Shown in pieces: positions 57,131 to 64,000 of a stretch of 64,000 nt of DNA. The notes below the pieces were generated by a model. The model did not search any database. It was not told the origin of the DNA and was given only the letters and a program-made list of their open reading frames with translations. The DNA is from Pachyseris speciosa (lineage: Eukaryota > Cnidaria > Anthozoa > Scleractinia > Pachyseridae), in the NCBI GenBank assembly GCA_016490735.1, contig JAEMWC010000194.1, forward strand, positions 315,001 through 379,000, read 5' to 3'. A program made the translations under genes and the position numbers. Numbering within the stretch: the first letter of the stretch is position 1; each line of letters opens with the position of its first letter.

Positions 57131-57784
57131 GCGTTATATCGAAACTTTATTATAATTATAAATATATCATACTATACTATCATTTAATTGAAACTCTAGT
57201 GAATTCAAAATAAATTAATTATCTTCCAGATAAATATTTTGAAAATTTCAAATTTTTCTTGAAGACAACTCTATTATAAAATGTCTGTCTAGTCGGCCAC
57301 TGAAACGAGTAAACTTTCTAATGCTCTTCTTTAACTTGCAGTCGAGAAATATTCCTACTTTACAATGAATAGAATAATTTGAAATAAACTCTTAACTTGT
57401 CAAGCTTATTGCAACTGTATAAAATATTTCAACGTCGTAAATAAATATTTTTAAAAATACTTTATCCTTGATATGCCTACAAACACATCTTTAATAATTA
57501 ATACTGATAATGATAATATTATTATAATATTTCATTCTAACCATTTTACAGTGCTCTCAGTCTCTTAAACACCCAGCAGTTGAAAACCAGCAAAAATCAG
57601 CAATGCAAAGTAGACAGAAGTATTGCAATGAAAACGAGATTAGTGATGCTGGTTTAGTATCCTTGGGGGTACACTATTACCCAGTTAGGCTCTTGGTTGC
57701 AACGCATCTCGTTGGAAGTCAGATTAAACATCTTGCACATTTCCACTCTCAGCATAATTATTAATAAAAAAATCACCCTAGCAG

Positions 57785-60700
57785 TTAAAATATTCTTGTC
57801 ATTAACACAAAAGCAGCAAAAGCCAGTGTGAGATAGACCCAAGCTTTGTGTTGAAAAGGTGACTTGTGATGGTGGATTTGGCGCCAGTGGGGTACGGTTT
57901 CATCCAGTTTGGCTCGTGAGTACAACACAAGGAGGCCTGGGATTACAAACATGATAGCTAAACCAGCAAAAGAACCCTGGAAAATTGAATCAAAGTTCTT
58001 ATTAATAACTGAAGAGCTTTAAAATCATATGCTACGTGACAATGACTGTTCAAAACAATCACTTTGCAATTCAATCATTTATTGAAAATTTGTCCATACA
58101 ATACTGCAAAAACCTCACTGTTTTCTTGGATGACTTTATTAAGAACAATACATTACTGCCTCTTGATGATGTGAATTACTTTTGCTGATAAATTGGGAAG
58201 ATGGTTCCAAAAATGAAAGGAAAATATACCGTAAAAGCTCTATTAGCCTCCCAGGGGGCTTATCTAATTTCAAGCCTCATTAACAGGGGGTTTATTAGAG
58301 AGGGGGCTTAATAGAGGAGTGCAAGGGGGGGGGGGGGGGCTTATTTCATATCTTAAACATGCCGTTTTCGTCTTAAAATAGTTTTTGTACAAAAGTCAAA
58401 CAGCTGCAGTGAAACTTTAGCATTGAATATAGAACATCAAACAGTGTTATATGTTTGAGTGTATATTTGTTTAAAAACAAAACAACTGGGCCATATGAAG
58501 TGGATTTCGTGAGAGAGAAAAGGAGAGACTTATTACAAAATCTCATGTCCCAGAAAGGAGGACTTATTGGAGAGGGGGGCTTATTACAAAAAACCGACTT
58601 CCAAATGGGGGCTTAATAGAGAGGGAAGTTTAATAGAGGCAGGGGACTTAATACAGCTTTTACTGTGTGGTTAATGTATGCATAGTCCTGAGGGTAACAC
58701 ATTGATGGATTAGGTCATTTCTTATAACCCTAGACTTTCACTTCAACAATCACAGCAAGTCAAGTCATCTTTATTTTGGCAGGGTGGCCCAGTTTCAGTG
58801 CTAGGCTAATATCAGTATAGGGGCTCTGCGTAATTAATGACTACTATAGGACTAAAAAACTACTGCAGGATAAAAACTACAGGATAAAAAAAACTACTAC
58901 AGGATAAAAACCAGCAAAAACAACAAAAACAACAACAAAACAAAAACAACAAAACAAAACAAGCAAACAAAGATGGCACTACAAGAACAAAAATTCTTTA
59001 TTCACAAGCCTGCTGAGTGAATAAGTTACAAAATAAAATGTTTCAAGCTGGAGTGAGGAACTGCTGAAGATTACATCTCTTCTTAGTCACTCACTGATCA
59101 TGTGCCATTGTATCTGGCACAGGCAACAACTGCAGAATTGTATCCCGGTTGGGATACATTTGACTTTGATCAGCTGCATGTGACCAAGAATCAACCAATC
59201 AAAGTGCTTGTTTATTTGAGTGAAAGTCTAGGTATATAACAACACTATGATTGGCTATTAGCATGGGTAATGGAACATGGCTTGAATGCCAGCAACCATT
59301 AATAAGAAGGGAGCACCTCATCACAAAAAAACAACAGCTGCATAGGTAAACAATATTATTATTTATAGCATGCCATAGAAAATACAGCCAATCACAATGC
59401 AGGAAAGTCATTGTATATTCATCAGTATTCCACCAAACCTACCCATTGATCAACGCAATTCAATGGTATCACACCCAACCTTCCCATTGGGTGCATTGAG
59501 ATTCCTGTTTATGCTGGCCTTGCTATAGCCACTGTATTTTCTATGGCATGTTATAAAATATTTAAGATAGTACGCGCCCACTCATTGGTCAATAGGTGTG
59601 TTTAGATGAGAGTATGTAAACACGGTTGTGACGTCACGCTGTTTGTGTTTCCCGGTACAATTTGAAAACATTTCAAAGCTTTCGCAAGACTCATAAAGCA
59701 ATTTCAAGTACAAATATCAAGGAAATAAAAAAAAAAGAATTGCCAAATTTCGATTTAGGGTTTAGCAATCTCTTCCCCCGTGAGCCCGAGGAAACAAAGC
59801 AAAAGAAAACCACATTGAGCGCTTTCCCTGCCTCGATGATCGTGAGCTACACGACCTACAGCGAAGCTAAGAGGACAAAATATGCAACAAAATAGGCAGT
59901 AAACGTTTTTCAAGGTAGTTTTTGCATTAAGCACTCCAACAAAATTCTCTATAAGACATTCTTTATTTTAAAAAATGTACACGAAAACGTACACCAAACT
60001 AAGCGTATAAGACTTTTGCTACAGACTGTAAATGCTACAAATCAAACTTTGCGCGGCCGATCGGTTGCCGTGTTTTGGCTGTCAAATTAGCGTAAAATGA
60101 ATTTTCTCTGAGACCTTCTCAGCTTAAAAATATACTACAACCTGGATCCGCTGCTTGGGCTATGATTCCTATCCAGCAAAACTTTACAAGGCACGACGAG
60201 CGATTCAACTTCTCAACCTTGTTCTCAGGCTGCCAATTCGGGCAAGTTCACGTCACTTTCAGAAGCAGTCAAGCACAGTGCAATTCATTTCCAGCTTAAA
60301 CAAACTTCTCATCTTGAAGTTCTTTCCTTACCGATTCGTATAGTTTGGGCATTTCTTCTGGTTCTCGCCGAGTGTTCGGTATTTTTCTGCACGATTTCAG
60401 AGGAATCAAAGCTTTGACCAACATGGCGCTTGCATGAGGCTTGCCAAAAATTTCAACTTGATTTTGACTTTTATAATGCAAATTTTAATTGGTTCTTGTG
60501 CTGTCAGTTGCGCGTTATGATTGGCTAGTGGGAAATACGATTGTTCAAAGCGTGTATTAAGAAAATCTATTTCAATCAAGAAGTAAATAAACAAATGTTC
60601 CCTTCTTTTGTCGAATTACTTTTTAGAAATATTTTATAAAAGCAATAGAGGACTTTTTTCCGTGTTTACATAGCCTCATATAAACACTCGGGGGTTGGGA

Positions 60701-63700
60701 GAATTCTCGAAAGTTATGCAAACCCTCGACTGCGTCTCGGGTTTGCATAACTGTCTTGAATTCTCCCAACCACCCCTCGTGTTTATATGAGGCTATGTAA
60801 ACACGGAAAAAGTGCTCTATTGCTTAAGTATAAAATAGTTATGCAACCCTTTCTCGTGGTATACCGTGGAATATCCCACTCGTCACTTGTACTTTCTTGG
60901 TACACACACTCGCCTAAAGGCTCGTGTGTATACCAAGAAAATACAAGTGATGAGTGGGATATTCCATGGTATACCACTCGAAAGTTTTGCGTATTAACTA
61001 GTATAGCCTTTACAGGTAGTAGGAGAGGTATATAATCCACAAGAATTGGGGGTTGGGGAGGAGGAAGGGGAAGAGATGTGAGGTAGGATAAACAAGACAA
61101 TATTTCCCAAAGTACTAACAATTCATTGAGCCTTGGCCAAAACAGCTAAACCTGATTCTAATGTCAGCTAAAAAAATGCCTTGAAAGATTTGTATCACTG
61201 ACCGTGAGAGCCACAAGCTGAGCAACATCATGCACAAACACAGCAAGAACTACAGGAGGCATCAGAGCCACTAGTGTAAAGATCTGCTGGCTGAAGAATA
61301 ATCCCTGGAAAAAGAAGAGAAGAGAAGCAGATAAGCCATTATCCAGCATATAAAATAATGTAATAGTTACTGTATATTTTTAACCATTTAACAGTGCGCA
61401 CAGTGCATCAGCATCCACTGAGTCCACAATACAAACAGTTGCAACTGGGAGCACAGTGTTTTGCGATATTTGCAAGACTGCATCAACATTAGACAGAAGT
61501 ATTACCCAGAAAAATTAGTTAGTGGATGTCTACTCTTCACTAATAGTTTGGAGTCCATTATGATTCACGAGACCACTGCTAACTGTCTTTTCAAGTGACA
61601 AACAAATCTATATGTCGGGGCATTGCACGATGGAAATAAAAAAAAAAAAGAAGCAAACATTCCAGCTATACATAATTTTGTCACTGTTTTTTCTATAATT
61701 CTGCACTTGTGCAAGGGCAAGTAAAATTTGGCCAGGGCAAGTATACAGGCATGCTTGCCCAGCTAATGATTTATGGATCTTGTGGACTTATGGATCCCTG
61801 ATTTAATAGCAACTTATCTAACACATAATTTGCTATCCACTCATTGAATAATGGGGACCTCATTTCTAATGAAACTAGAAGATATGTATGATTAGCAATA
61901 TTGTGAGCTTTAATTTTATATTTTGCATCCAAAATACCTTTGATGCTGGCACAAGTGCCATTAAATTGTTCCTCAGAATTATGCAGATCAAAGGAAAGTT
62001 ACTACTCAATGTGAAAACAGGGTACAAACTGAGGAACTTTGCCAACACACTGATGGAATGACCACTAAAGTTTAATGAGTACAGTGGACTAATTTCAGAT
62101 GCTGGCTTGTTGATGATGGCTGCAAAGACCATAATGCTGCAGTACACAAGCACAATGACGTAATCCACTAGCACAACTTTTAAAGTCTTTCTTTTGTCAG
62201 CAAGAGGAATTATAACAGATGGAATGCTGTGATGGCACATGAAGGTGAAGACTGTCATACCGATCAGCTTGAAACAAAAAGGAAAAGAAAATACATGACC
62301 TGGTTAATATTCTTAAAGTTCATCATGTGTACAGATTATCTCACTCCTGGTCACTTAGCCTGAATTCCCTACTGATTGCAGCGGACAGGGGCAGATCCAG
62401 AAAATCCCGAAAGAGGGGGCCAAAGAAATACGGCTGTAAATAAAACCACCTGATGCACAATACCACTTAAAAGTTGGTTGGTTACAAAAGCTTTTTAAAA
62501 AACTACATGTATGGAAAAAGGGGGTGGCCACACCCCTACATCTGCCACTCAGTGGCGGATTCTATTCACAGTGTAACATCACTAGTGACAATAATTAAAC
62601 ATTAACTGCTAGCAGTGAACACCCAATTTCTGCTTACATTTATTTATCCAGGGCTCGACCTTGGCGGTGGTCAACTAGCCAAATACCACTGGATTGTCAG
62701 TTTTGGCTAGTGAAATTCCCTCAGTTACTAGCCATATTGGCTACTAAAATTATGGATGCAAATTTCTTTGTCAACTGCTAAAGATAAATTTAGTGCTGTG
62801 AAATTTGTGACGCAATGTTTAACATACAGAAAGAAAAAAAAAACAAAGTTACCTTTTGTGTGAATGAAAGTAAAAAGCTTCATGACCAAGCCTCATTCAG
62901 CTAAAGAGACTGGATCCAAGTGTTCCCATCACGCACTTCAATTGTAAATGAAAGTGCCCGCTATATTGTTCACACTTTGATGATCTTCAATGGATATCAG
63001 AGGCTTTTTTTTTTTAAACTAGGGTAATTTCTAGCTTGAACTGAATATTTTATGGCTAGTAGAAAAAGCTCTTTGGTTAGTAAGAACTACTGTGGTAACA
63101 AAAGTTAAGGTTGAGCCCTGTTTATCAATTCTTTACCAAGCATATGGGTCACAAAAGTTAAAAGAACAATTATTTATGATCACCAAAGTTGCCTTCTCAT
63201 TCAAACAAATACCCATGACATGTGCCACAAGCAATTATTATATTGTATCTAGAGAAGAGATAGGACAATATCAGATATCGATGACAGGATGTTTAGTTCA
63301 AACATACCTCTTTAAGCTTTTCTGTATCCCATAATATCAACTGATCAATAGGGACATGGTGCCCATTTGAAATGTCAAGCAATGTAAGCATGATCATAAT
63401 CACCATGGCAGAGTTCCTCATTACCATTGTAAACAACTGAAGATATGTGGTCTTTTGAAAGTTGAAGAAACAGAATGGTCCTATTAACATAATAAAACCC
63501 CAGAGGAAGGAGTAATAAGATATTTGATGGCTTGCACTGATGGCTTTTTCGAGTGTCGTAGCAACTGATACGGCATATATAGCGAGATCCTGCAAAATGA
63601 AAGAAGGAATATTTGATAATTCGAATTGCTTATTATAATAACCTGTAGTATAAATTTAAGGAATGTCTAGATATATGTATGTTGTTCATATAGTTACATG

Positions 63701-64000
63701 TACTCACTCCATATAGATATAAGCACAGTACAGCATAGAAGAATGTTGATCCAACAGTCCCAAGAAACATTTCTGACATATAACCCATCTCAAATTTCTC
63801 TTCAATTTCAAATAAAGGTGGTGAAAGCACATCTGACTTGACTTTGATTTGACTACATGTAGCTTCTGCCGCACATTTGTTGTCAATTGTGTAGCCTTTT
63901 ACATGCTCTTTCCTTGAAAATGTCAATTTCGTTCCTCGCCAAGCATTCGCAGTTGCAAGCACTTCCACCATGAAGGTAACACTGATGAATGCCATAAAAG
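57785..64000 (-). CDS. TMEM104: TMEM104-like transporter, 3' five exons (5' end outside the window)
   Basis: Minus-strand exons: 63708-64000 (continues past the edge), 63308-63589, 61938-62267, 61203-61304 and 57785-57976 (stop 57785-57787). All joins are phase 0 with GT-AG borders. The product so far is about 399 aa. It matches the TMEM104 family in order: FMAFISVTFMVEVLATANA, then EIEEKFEMGYMSEMF, LYLYGDLAIYA, LIGPFCFFNFQKTTYLQ, FTFMCHHSIPSVIIPL, YPVFTLSSNFPLICIILRNN, MPPVVLAVFVHD and FVIPGLLVLYSRAK. The family belongs to the amino-acid/auxin permease-like group of multi-pass membrane proteins; its substrate is not established. The N-terminal FNLIVGTGAL-type segment must lie in upstream exons. 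The last intron (57977-61202) is full of palindromes and MITEs. Confidence 0.88.
58228..58667. repeat. MITE with TIR GTAAAAGCTCTATTAG
   Basis: Begins TACCGTAAAAGCTCTATTAG and ends with the near complement CTTTTACTGT. Relative of 20708-20888. The interior has repeated GGGGGCTTAT/CTTAATAGAG blocks. Confidence 0.7.
58750..59000 (-). repeat. possible retroelement tail with AACAA repeats
   Basis: A/C-rich run of AACAA units (58917-58970), preceded by several ACTACAGGATAAAAA units. It looks like the 3' UTR of a minus-strand retroelement, but no coding part is attached. Confidence 0.4.
59600..60690. repeat. 1.1 kb element with TIR GTTTAGATGAGAGTATGTAA
   Basis: Left end TGTTTAGATGAGAGTATGTA then AACACGG. 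The complement occurs near 60660-60686, and a further copy of the same end at 60779-60805 forms the next palindrome. A 77-codon plus frame (59662-59895) has no domain. Confidence 0.5.
60641..60824. repeat. 184 bp palindrome
   Basis: Arms run AGCAATAGAG through CGTGTTTACATAGCCTCATA to GGGAGAATTC and back in complement. The loop contains AACCCTCGACTGCGTCTCGG. It lies in the last intron of the TMEM104-like gene. Confidence 0.8.
60833..60999. repeat. 167 bp palindrome adjacent to the previous one
   Basis: Arms include GGAATATCCCACTCGTCACT and complement; the loop is around CGCCTAAAGGC. It directly follows the palindrome at 60641-60824. Confidence 0.8.
62268..63307. other. intron of the TMEM104-like gene
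   Basis: No exon or bounded repeat recognised in this 1 kb intron. Confidence 0.5.

Noticed and set aside
59662..59895. 77-residue frame
   Set aside because: Inside a TIR-bounded repeat, no domain.

Overview
This is eukaryotic nuclear DNA: coding sequence lies in short exons with GT-AG boundaries, introns are long, and most of the window is dispersed repeats. The gene content (a CNBD1-like protein, a TMEM104-like transporter, several SLC10A7-like transporters) is metazoan. Penelope-like retroelement debris, CR1/jockey-like LINE remnants, a tRNA-derived SINE and very many inverted-repeat (MITE or foldback) elements fit an anthozoan cnidarian, most likely a stony coral. The species assignment is inference; I could not run a search.

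Layout. (1) 785-14980, plus strand: a 14-exon CNBD1-like gene (two cyclic-nucleotide-binding folds, about 491 aa) whose coding phase stays open through every junction. Its introns hold a (CAGT/CAGC)n satellite, two copies of a 1 kb TTAA-flanked element and several MITEs. (2) 17124-20171, minus strand: a three-exon SLC10A7-like transporter. (3) 20.7-29.9 kb: a repeat-rich stretch with a decayed LINE (minus) interrupted by a Penelope-like fragment with a 14 bp target-site duplication and a hammerhead-like motif, a second hammerhead-like motif, and a tRNA-derived SINE. (4) 30238-31449, plus strand: an intact single-exon FAD-dependent oxidoreductase of the DAO family (403 aa). (5) 36311-42279 and 44402-53981, minus strand: two further SLC10A7-like genes with identical exon architecture and near-identical exons, a recent tandem duplication; the second has a 3.5 kb inverted duplication in an intron. 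(6) 57785 to the window edge, minus strand: the last five exons of a TMEM104-like transporter.

Function. The three SLC10A7-like genes and the TMEM104-like gene are multi-pass membrane transporters. The oxidoreductase sits between the first and second SLC10A7-like genes on the opposite strand; a metabolic link is possible but unproven. I see no CRISPR array, operon or prokaryotic system. The most unusual items are the intronless oxidoreductase, the two hammerhead-like motifs, the paired TTAA elements (one nested in a MITE), the inverted duplication whose two arms each carry a CCAAT/TATA arrangement, and the series of long near-perfect palindromes.
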